Shown: positions 55,067 through 63,783, counted from the stretch's first letter. The stretch: 64,000 nt of DNA from Verminephrobacter eiseniae EF01-2 (GCF_000015565.1 NC_008786.1:868001-932000), one strand, 5' to 3'. The notes: generated by a model from the sequence alone, not told the origin. A program made the numbers and translations.

Positions 55067-56210
55067 CGCTCACTCCTGCCCGGGCCACGGTGTTTTTCCA
55101 TTTGCCCAGTTCGCTCGCCACGAAGGCGGCGTATTGCTTTTGGTCCATGTCACCGGGGTCGGCGCCATTGTCCTTGAACCACGGGCGCGCTGCGGCGCTG
55201 TTGACGCTGGCGCGCGCCAGCGCGTTCAGGCGTTCGGCGATGGCGCTCGGCAGATGGGCCGGGCCGTAGAAGCCGATCCAGGTGATGGCCTGGTAGCCGG
55301 GCAGGCCCTGCTCGGCAATGGTCGGAACCTCGGGCAGCGCGCCGCTGCGGGTCGCAGAGGTCACGCCTAGTGTCGCGTCACCGATCATCTGTCGGTCTGC
55401 GCTGGCCATCGAAGCGCATCGCGGCGTTGCATCGCTTGCCAATACGCTCGGTATTGGCCGCGCGATGCGCCTTGCGCTGCGCTCCGATGGCTGCGCGCAG
55501 CCTACGACATCTGATCCGTGACGCGACACTAGCGCCTTGACGCGGCCGTCGCGGACATACGGCGCCATCGTCATCACGTCATGAAACAGCGCCGGTATCT
55601 GGCCGGCGAGCAGGTCGGCAAGCGCCGGCGCGGCGCCCTTGTACGGCACATGGGTCATCGGAATGCCGGCTTCGAGCCGGAGCAGTTCGCCCGACAAATG
55701 GGTGGCCCCGCCAATGCTGGAGGAGCCGAACATGCTGCCGCCGGGCTGCTTTCTGGCGTAGGCAATGAACTCGGAAAGGTTCGCGGCCGGAACGTCCTTG
55801 TGCACCACCAGCACATTCGGCGTGCTGGCCAGCAGCGCCAGCGGTGTGAAACCGCTGCGGGTGTCATACGGCAGCTTGCCACGCAAGGCCGGGTTGATCA
55901 CATGATGGGTGGCCGAGACCAGCAAGGTGTAGCCATCGGGCGCGGCCCGGTGCACATGTTCGGTGCCGATCTGCCCGCTCGCACCGGCCCGGTTGTCCAC
56001 CACCACCGACTGCCCGAGCGCGTGTTGCAAGTCCTTGGCCATGCGGCGCGCGACCACATCCGTCATGCCGCCCGGCGGAAAGGGCACGACCAGGGTGATG
56101 GGCCGGCTTGGCCATGGCGCCGCCTCGGCCGCCAGCGCGGGCGCGCTGCCCAGGCACGCCACGATGGCGGCGGCGCCGAGCTGCGCAAAATGGCGTCTGC
56201 ACTGCCACAT
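55059..56210 (-). CDS. Bug-family (tripartite tricarboxylate-type) binding protein with an in-frame 54-residue insertion
   Basis: Periplasmic binding protein of the TctC/Bug family, 383 residues. The signal peptide ends near ALAAEA (about residue 28). Family blocks are WPSRPITLVVPFPPGG, then VVDNRAGASGQIG and MTHVPYKGAAPALADLLAGQI. Residues 227-280 are encoded by the palindromic element 55367-55532. Without it KA-LGVTSATRSGALPEVPTI is the canonical Bug sequence and length is 329, the family norm. It overlaps the CoA ligase start by 8 bases. No TctA/TctB membrane genes are nearby, common for Bug proteins. The insert lies in the second lobe, so binding may be altered. Confidence 0.88.
   Translation of the reverse strand: MWQCRRHFAQLGAAAIVACLGSAPALAAEAAPWPSRPITLVVPFPPGGMTDVVARRMAKDLQHALGQSVVVDNRAGASGQIGTEHVHRAAPDGYTLLVSATHHVINPALRGKLPYDTRSGFTPLALLASTPNVLVVHKDVPAANLSEFIAYARKQPGGSMFGSSSIGGATHLSGELLRLEAGIPMTHVPYKGAAPALADLLAGQIPALFHDVMTMAPYVRDGRVKALVSRHGSDVVGCAQPSERSARRIARPIPSVLASDATPRCASMASADRQMIGDATLGVTSATRSGALPEVPTIAEQGLPGYQAITWIGFYGPAHLPSAIAERLNALARASVNSAAARPWFKDNGADPGDMDQKQYAAFVASELGKWKNTVARAGVSVD
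55367..55532 (-). mobile_element. In-frame palindromic MITE-like element, copy 3
   Basis: The core is 55370-55529, with intact CTAG (TA duplication) at both ends and terminal repeats GTGTCGCGTCAC / GTGACGCGACAC. It is 165/166 identical to copy 2, which lies about 1.8 kb away in the adjacent gene and in the same orientation. The central stem GCCAATAC/GTATTGGC has a 5-base loop. It provides the cleanest reference sequence: target CTA|G in a Leu-Gly context, both ends perfect, and the host family sequence restored on removal. Confidence 0.93.
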
Positions 56211-56259
56211 GGTTGCTGCCTGCTGCTGTCCGGCAAAACGGCCGCCCGACAGGCACTCC

Positions 56260-57804
56260 TCAGGGCCGGATGCCAAACGCTTGCTGGCCGGGCTGGCGCA
56301 AGCGCGCGGCCAGATGGACAAAGTCGAGCAGGCGCGCGCGCGTCTCGCGCGGGTCGATGATGTCTTCGATGACGAAGGCTTCGGCGCTGCGGAATGGCGA
56401 CGTCAGGCGGCGCAGCCGCTGCTCGATCTCGGCGCGCTTGCGCCCGGGGTCTTGGGCCGCTTCGATCTCGGCCTTGTAGGCGACATCCAGGCCGCCTTCT
56501 ATCGGCAGCGAGCCCCAGTTGGCCGAGGGCCATGCGTAGCGCCAATTGTGCCGCCCCATATGCTGGTGGCCGGCGGCGGCCACGCCGTAGGCGCGGCGCA
56601 CGATGATCGAGCACCATGGCACCGTCGTCTGATAAATCGCGGCCAGCGCGCGCACGCCAGAGCGCATCACGCCGGATTTCTCGGCATCGACCCCGATCTG
56701 AAAGCCCGCGACATCGACCAGGTTGACCACCGGCAAATGAAATACCTGCGCCAGGTCGACGAAGCGGATCAGCTTGTCTGAGGTGGCGCGGTCCCAGCCG
56801 CCGCCGTAGTGGTACGGATCGCTGGCCAACACGGCCACCGGCCAACCGTCGATGCGGGCCAGCCCGGTCGCCAGCGCGCGCCCCCATTTGCCGCCGAGCT
56901 CCATGAACGAGTCCGGGTCCACCAGCGTCTGCACGATGGGGCGGATTTTGTAGACCGAACGCGCATCGCGCGGAATGGCCGCCAGCAGCCATTGCTGGTC
57001 GGCGCTTGCCGCCGGCGCAGCGCCGCGCGGCGGCAACTCGAAGACCGAGGTCGGCAGGTACGAAAGAAAGCGCCGGGCACGCGCAAAGGCCTCGGCCTCG
57101 GTGTCGACCTCATCGTCGACCACCCCGTTGCGCGTGTGGATCTGGCTGCCGCCCAATTCATTCTTGCTGACCTGCTGGCCGATATGCGCGACGATCGGCG
57201 GGCCGGCGTTGAACAACTGGGACAGGCCCTTGACCATCACCGAGTAATGGCTGGCAGCCACGCGCGCCGCACCCATGCCGGCCACCGAGCCGAGCGCCAG
57301 CGAAACCACCGGCACCAGCGACATGTTCTCGACCACATGCTGCCAGACCCGCATTTCGGGCAGCAGGGTGTGGCCCTTGGTCTCTATGTTGCGCACCGAG
57401 CCGCCACCGCCGGTGCCATCGACCAGCCGGACGACGGGCAGGCGCAGATCGCCGGCCATGCGCTCGGCATGGACCAGTTTGTCGCCCACCGCGCCGTCAT
57501 TGGCCCCGCCGCGCACGGTGAAGTCGTCGCCCATCAGCACCACCGGGCGGGCGTCGATCTGCGCGTGGCCGATCACCAGATTCGAGGGCCGCAGGCCGGC
57601 GATCTTGCCGTCCGCGTCGTACTGGCCGCTGCCGGCGAGCGCGCCGATTTCCTGGAACGAGCCCGGATCGGCGATGGCCTCGATCCGTTCGCGCACCGTC
57701 AGCTTGCCGGCGTCTTTGTGCCGCTGCACTTTCTCGGCGCCGCCCATTTGCTGCGCGAGCTGCTTGCGCCATTGCAGCTCGTCGACTTCGGGTTGCCAGG
57801 ACAT
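56260..57804 (-). CDS. Acyl-CoA carboxylase carboxyltransferase (propionyl/methylcrotonyl type)
   Basis: Carboxyltransferase of 514 residues with fused N and C halves (crotonase-like folds). Visible: KLTVRERIEAIADPGSFQEIG near the start, LVDGTGGGGSVRNIETKG and GSVAGMGAARVAASHYSVMV (acyl-CoA pocket), and the C-half FLVDVAGFQIG-like block LPVVNLVDVAGFQIGVDAE. The ATG at 57804 has AAGAGG upstream; the open frame extends further without family similarity. It should carboxylate a CoA ester using the biotin carrier at 52535. The NDP-forming ligase of this operon could make that CoA ester. Confidence 0.85.
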   Translation of the reverse strand: MSWQPEVDELQWRKQLAQQMGGAEKVQRHKDAGKLTVRERIEAIADPGSFQEIGALAGSGQYDADGKIAGLRPSNLVIGHAQIDARPVVLMGDDFTVRGGANDGAVGDKLVHAERMAGDLRLPVVRLVDGTGGGGSVRNIETKGHTLLPEMRVWQHVVENMSLVPVVSLALGSVAGMGAARVAASHYSVMVKGLSQLFNAGPPIVAHIGQQVSKNELGGSQIHTRNGVVDDEVDTEAEAFARARRFLSYLPTSVFELPPRGAAPAASADQQWLLAAIPRDARSVYKIRPIVQTLVDPDSFMELGGKWGRALATGLARIDGWPVAVLASDPYHYGGGWDRATSDKLIRFVDLAQVFHLPVVNLVDVAGFQIGVDAEKSGVMRSGVRALAAIYQTTVPWCSIIVRRAYGVAAAGHQHMGRHNWRYAWPSANWGSLPIEGGLDVAYKAEIEAAQDPGRKRAEIEQRLRRLTSPFRSAEAFVIEDIIDPRETRARLLDFVHLAARLRQPGQQAFGIRP

Positions 57805-57867
57805 GCAGACCTCTTTCTTGATGATTTGCGGCAGAAAGCGCATTTTGCACGCACAGCCACGGCGCAC

Positions 57868-57891
57868 GGGGTACGGGGCGGGGTACGGGGC
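57868..57891. repeat. 12-bp perfect tandem duplication
   Basis: GGGGTACGGGGC is repeated twice in tandem (57868-57879, 57880-57891) in the 214-base gap between the divergent carboxyltransferase and allophanate hydrolase genes, followed by a shorter ACTGGCGGC repeat near 57907-57925. Probably slippage products; a regulatory role is not indicated. Confidence 0.5.
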
Positions 57892-57977
57892 AGGCGGCAC
57901 TCGGGGCACTGGCGGCACTGGCGGCGCACTGCAATCGGGAGCGATTGGCTGGCGCAGCTCTTGCAGTGGTGGCTGGG

Positions 57978-57988
57978 ATACAAGATGG
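57978..57988. promoter_or_regulatory. ATACAAGATGG motif upstream of allophanate hydrolase
   Basis: The 11-mer ATACAAGATGG lies 30 bases before the start at 58019 and recurs exactly at 62586-62596, upstream of the BMP-type transporter. The CTTGTAT core (reverse strand) is shared with the site at 9965. It could be a half-site for a common regulator of the two nitrogen-compound operons. Confidence 0.3.
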
Positions 57989-58018
57989 TACTCCAACATA
58001 CGGGACGGACCCCCTACC

Positions 58019-59749
58019 ATGGTGCAAGACGGATCAGGCGCCCCGCAGGCCTGGATAGAACGCTTCGCGCAGCCCCTGGCAGGCCGCAGCACCGGCCCGC
58101 TGGCCGGGCTGCGCTTTGCCATCAAGGACAACATCGACGCACTGGGCTGGCCCACCACCGCCGCCTGCCCGGAGTTTGCCTACCGGCCCCGGGAGCACGC
58201 CACAGTGGTGCGCAAGCTGCTCGACGCTGGTGCAAGCCTGGTGGGCAAAACCAACCTCGACCAGTTTGCCTGCGGCCTCAACGGCACGCGCTCGCCCTAC
58301 GGGGCGGTGCCGAATGCGTTTCATGCCGACTATGTGTCGGGCGGCTCCAGTTCCGGCTCGGCCTATGTGGTGGCCACCGGCCAGGTCGACTTCGCCCTGG
58401 GCACCGACACCGCCGGCTCGGGCCGCGTGCCGGCCGGGCTGAACAACATCGTCGGCATCAAGCCCAGCCGGGGGTTGCTGAGCGCGCGCGGCGTCGTGCC
58501 GGCGGCGCAGAGTGTCGACTGCGTGTCCATCTTCGCGCGCACGGTGGCCATGGCCGCCCGCGTGCTGCAGGTGGCGCAGGGGCCGGACGCGCAAGACCCG
58601 TATTCGCGCACGCTGCAACTGGCCAGCCAGCCCTTCGGCCACCGCTTTCGCTTTGGCCTGCCCGACCCGCTGGAGTTCTTTGGCGACCAGGCGGCGCAGG
58701 CCGCTTTTGCCCAGGCGGTGCAGCGCCTGAGCGCCATCGGCGGCGTGGCCGTGGCGCTCGATTACCGCCCGCTGGCGCAGGCCGCCGCGCTGCTGTATGA
58801 GAGCGCCCTGGTGGCCGAGCGCTACGCCGCCCTGCGCCCGTTCTTCGATGCCCATGAAGACCGGGTGATGGAGCCGGTGCGCAGCATCATCGCCCGGGGT
58901 CGCGGCTTCGGCGCAGCCGATCTGTGCGCCGCGCAGACGCAGTTGCAGGCCTGCGCACAGCAGGCACGCGCGCTGTGGGCCGGCATGGATGTGCTGCTGG
59001 TGCCCACCGCCCCCACCCACTACACCATTGCCGCGATGCAGGCCGACCCGGTGGCGCTGAACAGCCACCTGGGCCAGTACACGAACTTCGTCAACCTGCT
59101 CGACTACGCCGCGATTGCGGTGCCCAGCAGCATCCGCCCCGACGGCCTGCCCTTTGGCATCACCCTCATCGGCCCCTGCGGCAGCGACTGGCCGCTGGCC
59201 GAACTGGGCCAGCGCTACCACCATGCCAGCGGCATGTTGCAGGGGGCGCTGTCCCTGCCTCTGCCGGCGCCGCAGGCGCTGGCAGGGATGCAGGCGCTGG
59301 CAGACATGCCGGCACCGGCACCCGTGGCACCGGCAGGCCGGGCCGATGACACCCCGCACATGCGGCTGGCCGTGGTCGGCGCCCATTTGTCGGGCATGCC
59401 GCTCGATGCCCAGTTGATCGAGCGCGGCGCCCGCCTGCTGCAGGCCACCAGCACCGCCCCCAGCTACCGCCTGTATGCGCTGCCCGGCAGCGTGCCGCCC
59501 AAGCCGGGTCTGCGCCGTGTGGCCACCGGCGGTGCCGCCATCGCGCTGGAGCTGTGGGACATGCCGCAGGCGCAGATGGGCAGCTTTTTGGCGCTGATCC
59601 CGCCGCCGCTGGGTCTGGGCCAGGTGGAACTGGCCGATGGCAGTTGGGCCACCGGCTTCATCTGTGAAGGCTACGCGCTGCACGCCGCGCAGGACATCAC
59701 CGGACACGGCGGCTGGCGCGCTTATCTGGCGGCGTGCAAGCCCGCCTGA
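58019..59749 (+). CDS. atzF: Allophanate hydrolase
   Basis: Hydrolyses allophanate (urea-1-carboxylate) to ammonia and CO2, 576 residues. The amidase-signature domain (about 1-440) has the Ser-cisSer-Lys triad at about Lys36 (FAIKDN), Ser110 (GGSSSGS) and Ser134 (DTAGSGR). The separate C-terminal domain (about 455-576, MRLAVVGAHLSGMPL) is typical of AtzF. The start ATG 58019 heads an operon with a NitT/TauT-type ABC transporter beginning 35 bases later. Urea carboxylase is not in the window, so the allophanate source (urea, biuret, cyanurate or guanidine) is open. Confidence 0.9.
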   Translation: MVQDGSGAPQAWIERFAQPLAGRSTGPLAGLRFAIKDNIDALGWPTTAACPEFAYRPREHATVVRKLLDAGASLVGKTNLDQFACGLNGTRSPYGAVPNAFHADYVSGGSSSGSAYVVATGQVDFALGTDTAGSGRVPAGLNNIVGIKPSRGLLSARGVVPAAQSVDCVSIFARTVAMAARVLQVAQGPDAQDPYSRTLQLASQPFGHRFRFGLPDPLEFFGDQAAQAAFAQAVQRLSAIGGVAVALDYRPLAQAAALLYESALVAERYAALRPFFDAHEDRVMEPVRSIIARGRGFGAADLCAAQTQLQACAQQARALWAGMDVLLVPTAPTHYTIAAMQADPVALNSHLGQYTNFVNLLDYAAIAVPSSIRPDGLPFGITLIGPCGSDWPLAELGQRYHHASGMLQGALSLPLPAPQALAGMQALADMPAPAPVAPAGRADDTPHMRLAVVGAHLSGMPLDAQLIERGARLLQATSTAPSYRLYALPGSVPPKPGLRRVATGGAAIALELWDMPQAQMGSFLALIPPPLGLGQVELADGSWATGFICEGYALHAAQDITGHGGWRAYLAACKPA

Positions 59750-59784
59750 ACCACAAGACTTCGCCACCCCCACAGGAAAAACCC

Positions 59785-60792
59785 ATGCCCTTCGACGACG
59801 CCCCGTCCACAGCCGCCGCCCGCCGCCGCCAACTGCTGCGCCAGGGCGTCGCCACGCTGGGGGTGCTGGCCGTGCCCGCCATCGTGCGCGCCCGCAGCGC
59901 GGCCAGGATTCGCATCGGCTACTGGCCCGTGGCTGCGGGCCTGCCCTTTTACGCCGCAGTGGAAAAGGGTTACTTCAACGAAGCCGGGCTGGATGTGGCG
60001 CCGCTCAAGTTCGCCAGCGCCCAGCAGGTGATGGAGGCCATGCTGGCCGGCCGCTGCGACGGCAGTGCCAACGGCACCGGCTCGGGCAACCTGGGGGTGG
60101 GCGCGCTGGCTTCGCCCGGGCTGTTCAAGATCATTGCCACCAACCCGAGCAACGCCCGGCATGTGCTCGATGAGTTTCTGGTGCCCAAGGACAGCCCGGT
60201 CAAGACCATCGCCGAGCTCAAGGGCAAGCGCATTGCCTGCGGCCCCGGCATACAGAACAAGACACTGGCCGGCGCCGTGCTGGAGCGCGCCGGCGCCGGC
60301 GGCACCCGCGTGATCGAGTTGCCGATAGGCCAGCATCTGGCGGCGCTGGCAGCCGGCCAGGTCGATGCGGTCTACACGCTCGAGCCTACCGGCACCGTGG
60401 GCCGGCTCAACGGCAGCGCCCGCATTCTGGAAGCCGGTGTGATTGCCAAGTACATCCTGGGCGACGCGCAGGCGCCCTGGCATGGCGGCGCGGCCACGCT
60501 GACCACCGAGTTCATCGGCAAGCACCCGGCAGAAGCCAGAAAGTACATCGCCGCCTACGCCCGTGGCATCGCGCTGGTGCGCACCCGGCCGGACGAGGCG
60601 CGCCAGCACCTGACGGGCTACACCGCCATCGAAGGCCCGCTGACGGCCGCCGTGCCGCTGGCCTCGTACATGCTCTACGACGAGTTCCGGCCGGCCGACA
60701 TTGCCGCCTTTCAGAAGTTCTTCGACCTCTTTACCGACAAGGGGGTGTTCGACAAGCGGCTCGACGTGTCCGCCCTGCTGTTCAAGGACTGA
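59785..60792 (+). CDS. NitT/TauT-family ABC substrate-binding protein
   Basis: Periplasmic binding protein of the NMT1/TauA-SsuA-like family, 335 residues. The N-terminus RRRQLLRQGVATLGVLAVPA resembles a Tat signal (RRxxLL). The mature start IRIGYWPVAAGLPFYAAVEKG is the family hallmark. ACAGGAAAA lies at a suitable distance before ATG 59785. With the permease and ATPase that follow it would deliver the nitrogen compound whose breakdown ends at allophanate. Confidence 0.88.
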   Translation: MPFDDAPSTAAARRRQLLRQGVATLGVLAVPAIVRARSAARIRIGYWPVAAGLPFYAAVEKGYFNEAGLDVAPLKFASAQQVMEAMLAGRCDGSANGTGSGNLGVGALASPGLFKIIATNPSNARHVLDEFLVPKDSPVKTIAELKGKRIACGPGIQNKTLAGAVLERAGAGGTRVIELPIGQHLAALAAGQVDAVYTLEPTGTVGRLNGSARILEAGVIAKYILGDAQAPWHGGAATLTTEFIGKHPAEARKYIAAYARGIALVRTRPDEARQHLTGYTAIEGPLTAAVPLASYMLYDEFRPADIAAFQKFFDLFTDKGVFDKRLDVSALLFKD

Positions 60793-60796
60793 CGCC

Positions 60797-61591
60797 ATGG
60801 ACAGCCGTGCACGCCTTGCCGCTGCGCCGCCCAGACGCCTGCCCTGGGGCCGCTTGCTGCCCTGCATCGGGCCGGTGGCGCTGTTCGTCGCGTGGGACAT
60901 CGTGGTGCGCACCGGCATGATCCGCGCCATCTTGCTGCCGCCCCCTGCGGCCACCGTGACCACGCTGGTCACCGGCCTGCTGGGCGGGGCGCTGCTGACC
61001 GACTTTTTGTTCACGGTGTGGCGCACGCTACAGGCTTTTGGCGTGGCGGCCGTGGTCGGCGTGCCGCTGGGCGTGCTGCTGGGCAGCAACGAGAAGGCTT
61101 ACCGCAGCGTCGAGTTTCTGATCGACTTTTTCCGCTCCACGCCCAGTTCCGCGCTGATCCCGCTGTTTTTGCTGATCTTTGGCGTGTCGGACATCAACAA
61201 GGTGGCCATCGCCGCCTTTGGCTCCTTGCTGATCGTGATCTTCAACAGCGCTTATGGCGTGATCAATGCGCGCCGGCAGCGCATCATGGCGGCCAAGGTG
61301 ATGGGGGCTTCGCGCTGGCAGATCTTCAAGGACGTGCTGATCCGGGAAAGCCTGCAACCGAGCTTCGTCGGGCTGCGCTCGGCGGTGTCGATGGCGCTGG
61401 TGATCGTGGTCGTTGCCGAGATGTTCATTGGCTCGGACAACGGTCTGGGCCATCGCATCATCGACGCGCAGCAGGTGCTCAACGTCAAGACCATGTACGC
61501 CGCCATCCTGGCTGCGGGCATGCTGGGCTATGCGCTGAACGTGCTGTTCCTGGTGCTCGAGCGCCGCATCGTTCATTGGAGCGGACGATGA
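60797..61591 (+). CDS. NitT/TauT-family ABC permease
   Basis: Permease of 264 residues (SsuC/TauC-like). A cytoplasmic N-tail is followed by six membrane segments. The EAA-type loop is AAKVMGASRWQIFKDVLI near 170-187, and IGSDNGLGHRIIDAQQ is typical near the C-terminus. It starts four bases after the binding-protein stop; its own stop overlaps the ATPase start (ATGA). Confidence 0.9.
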   Translation: MDSRARLAAAPPRRLPWGRLLPCIGPVALFVAWDIVVRTGMIRAILLPPPAATVTTLVTGLLGGALLTDFLFTVWRTLQAFGVAAVVGVPLGVLLGSNEKAYRSVEFLIDFFRSTPSSALIPLFLLIFGVSDINKVAIAAFGSLLIVIFNSAYGVINARRQRIMAAKVMGASRWQIFKDVLIRESLQPSFVGLRSAVSMALVIVVVAEMFIGSDNGLGHRIIDAQQVLNVKTMYAAILAAGMLGYALNVLFLVLERRIVHWSGR

Positions 61592-62409
61592 CGCAGGTCC
61601 TCCATGGCCCGATGTACGCCGACATACCCGCGCCGGTGTTCACGCCCGGCCCGCAGGGCACGCAGATCACGGTGCGCGGGCTGACCAAGTACTTTGCCGG
61701 CTGGCCGCTGTACGAGAACTTCGACCTGAACATCCCCAAGCAAAAGATCACCTCGGTGTTCGGCCCGAACGGCTGCGGCAAGTCGACGCTGATCAACATG
61801 ATCGCCGGGCTGGTGCCGATCGACAGCGGAGAAATCCTGTTCGACGGCAAGTCGCTCGAGGACACCAAAATCGGCTACGTGTTCCAGAACTACCGCGAGG
61901 CGCTGTTTCCGTGGCTGCGCACCATCGACAACATTGCCTACCCGCTCAAGCTCGAAGGCCGCTCCAAGGCCCAGGTCGACCGCCGCATGGCCGAGTTGGT
62001 GGCTTCGTTCGACGTGAAGTTCGACCTGAACCGCTTTCCCTACGAACTATCGGGCGGGCAACAGCAGACCGCGTCCATCATGCGCGCGCTGGCGCCCCAT
62101 CCCGAGGTGCTGTTCCTCGACGAGCCGTTTTCGGCGCTGGACTTCGAGATGACGCTGTTCATCCGCGAGAAGTTGCAGCAGGTGTTCATGCAGACCGGCA
62201 CCACCATGCTGCTGGTCTCGCACGATCTGGAAGAGGCCGTGTACCTGGCCGACGAGGTACTGCTGCTGACCAAGCGCCCGACCCGGGTGGCCGAGATTTT
62301 GCGCTACGCCGCGCCGCGCCCGCGCACGCTGGAGACGCTCAGCGCGCCGGACTTCATACAGACCAGGAAGCTGAGCCTGGAGATCTTCCAGCGCGAAGTG
62401 CGGCGCTGA
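61588..62409 (+). CDS. NitT/TauT-family ABC ATP-binding protein
   Basis: ATPase of 273 residues. Walker A GPNGCGKST is near 60-68. The signature LSGGQQQTASIMRAL is slightly unusual, with TAS where most relatives have RVA. Walker B LFLDEPFSALD and VSHDLEEAVYLADEV follow. The start overlaps the permease stop. It completes the transporter, which is directly linked to allophanate hydrolase. Confidence 0.9.
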   Translation: MTQVLHGPMYADIPAPVFTPGPQGTQITVRGLTKYFAGWPLYENFDLNIPKQKITSVFGPNGCGKSTLINMIAGLVPIDSGEILFDGKSLEDTKIGYVFQNYREALFPWLRTIDNIAYPLKLEGRSKAQVDRRMAELVASFDVKFDLNRFPYELSGGQQQTASIMRALAPHPEVLFLDEPFSALDFEMTLFIREKLQQVFMQTGTTMLLVSHDLEEAVYLADEVLLLTKRPTRVAEILRYAAPRPRTLETLSAPDFIQTRKLSLEIFQREVRR

Positions 62410-62585
62410 CCGGCGCCGGCATCCTGATACGGCCATCGACTGGCAAAGACGCCCGCATGTGGCAAAGCCGCGAACGCTGCGCGCGCCAGCCGCACACCGG
62501 GTGCGCGGCGTCCGGCGGCGGCGGCGCGCCTTTCTTGACAGATGCCGGCCTGGCGCACGGGCACGGTCATTGCATTCCGTCTTGA

Positions 62586-62596
62586 ATACAAGATGG
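62586..62596. promoter_or_regulatory. ATACAAGATGG motif upstream of the BMP-type binding protein
   Basis: Second exact copy of the 11-mer found at 57978, here 60 bases before the start at 62656, in a 246-base gap that holds nothing else recognisable. Its local context (TTGAATACAAGATGGGATGCATG) is more A/T rich than its surroundings. Confidence 0.3.
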
Positions 62597-62655
62597 GATG
62601 CATGTCGTCCGCACCATTCTGACGCGCCCTTTGCACCCACAGGAGAACCGAAGCC

Positions 62656-63759
62656 ATGAACCTGCGCCCATTGAACCGTCGTGACACGCTCCAATCCCTG
62701 GCGGCCCTGGGGGCTGCGGGAACGCTGCGGGCACGGGCCGAAAAGCCGCTGACCGTCGGCGTCATCTATGTCGGCTCACGGGACGACTACGGCTACAGCC
62801 AGGCCCATGCCCAGGCGGCGGCCGAACTCAAGAAGATGCCCGGCATCGCGGTGGTGGAAGAAGAAAACGTGCCGGAAACCACGGCGGTGCAAAAGACCAT
62901 GACCGGCATGATCTTGCAAGACGGCGCTGCGCTGCTGATCCCCAGCTCGTTCGGCTACTTCGACCCGCATATCCTGGCCTTGGCGCCCAAACACCAGAAA
63001 GTGCGCTTTGCCCATTGCGGCGGCCTGTGGACGCAGGGCATTCACCCGGCCAACGTGGGCAGCTTCTTTGGCTACATCGACGAATGCCAGTACCTGAGCG
63101 GCGTGATCGCCGGCCACATGAGCCGCAGCGCAAAGATCGGCTTCATCGCCGCCAAGCCGATCCCGCAAGTGCTGCGCAACATCAACGCCTTCACGCTCGG
63201 CGCCCGCTCCGTCAAGCCCGAGATCCGTTGCAGCGTGATCTTCACCGGCGAATGGTCCATGCCGATCAAGGAGGCCGAGGCCACCAACAGCCTGGCCGAC
63301 CAGGGCGTGGATGTGTTCACGATGCATGTCGACAGCCCCAAAGTGGTGGTGGAGACTGCGGCCAAGCGCGGCAAGATGGTCTGCGGCTACCACGCCAGCC
63401 AGGCCAGGCTCGCCCCCCAGGCGTACCTGAGCGGTGCCGAGTGGAACTGGCTCACCGCTTACAAGACCATGGTCGATGCGGCCCAAAGCGGCAAGCCGCA
63501 TCCGAACTTCCTGCGCGGCGGCCTCAAGGAGGGGTATGTGCGCATGTCGGCCTATGGCGCCATGGTCGGCGAGGCGGCCAGAAAGAACGCCGAGGCCACC
63601 AAGGCCCGGATGCTGGCGGGCAGCTTCGCCATCTTCAAAGGCCCGATCGAGGACAACCGGGGCCGGGTGGTGATCGCCGCAGGCAAGGCCCTCCAGCAGA
63701 CCGACATGGAACTCGAGCGCATGAATTACCTGGTCGAAGGTGTGCTCGGCTCGATCTGA
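62656..63759 (+). CDS. BMP-family ABC substrate-binding protein
   Basis: Basic-membrane-protein-type binding protein, 367 residues. The family usually binds nucleosides or purine/pyrimidine-like ligands and rarely other heterocycles. A short Tat-like signal is seen (NRRDTLQSLAALGAAG). Diagnostic blocks are VGVIYVGSRDDYGYSQAH, then FAHCGGLW, YLSGVIAGHMSRSAKIGFI and WSMPIKEAEATNSL. ACAGGAGAA lies before the ATG. A permease of the matching type begins 24 bases after its stop. Together with allophanate hydrolase, uptake of a purine- or triazine-like nitrogen source is plausible. Confidence 0.9.
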   Translation: MNLRPLNRRDTLQSLAALGAAGTLRARAEKPLTVGVIYVGSRDDYGYSQAHAQAAAELKKMPGIAVVEEENVPETTAVQKTMTGMILQDGAALLIPSSFGYFDPHILALAPKHQKVRFAHCGGLWTQGIHPANVGSFFGYIDECQYLSGVIAGHMSRSAKIGFIAAKPIPQVLRNINAFTLGARSVKPEIRCSVIFTGEWSMPIKEAEATNSLADQGVDVFTMHVDSPKVVVETAAKRGKMVCGYHASQARLAPQAYLSGAEWNWLTAYKTMVDAAQSGKPHPNFLRGGLKEGYVRMSAYGAMVGEAARKNAEATKARMLAGSFAIFKGPIEDNRGRVVIAAGKALQQTDMELERMNYLVEGVLGSI

Positions 63760-63783
63760 CGCTGCGGCCTGCGGCCACCGACC

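Noticed and set aside
57805..58018. Possible guanidine (ykkC-type) riboswitch ahead of allophanate hydrolase
   Set aside because: The conserved sequence blocks of that riboswitch could not be found in the gap; only a tandem repeat and the ATACAAGATGG motif were seen.
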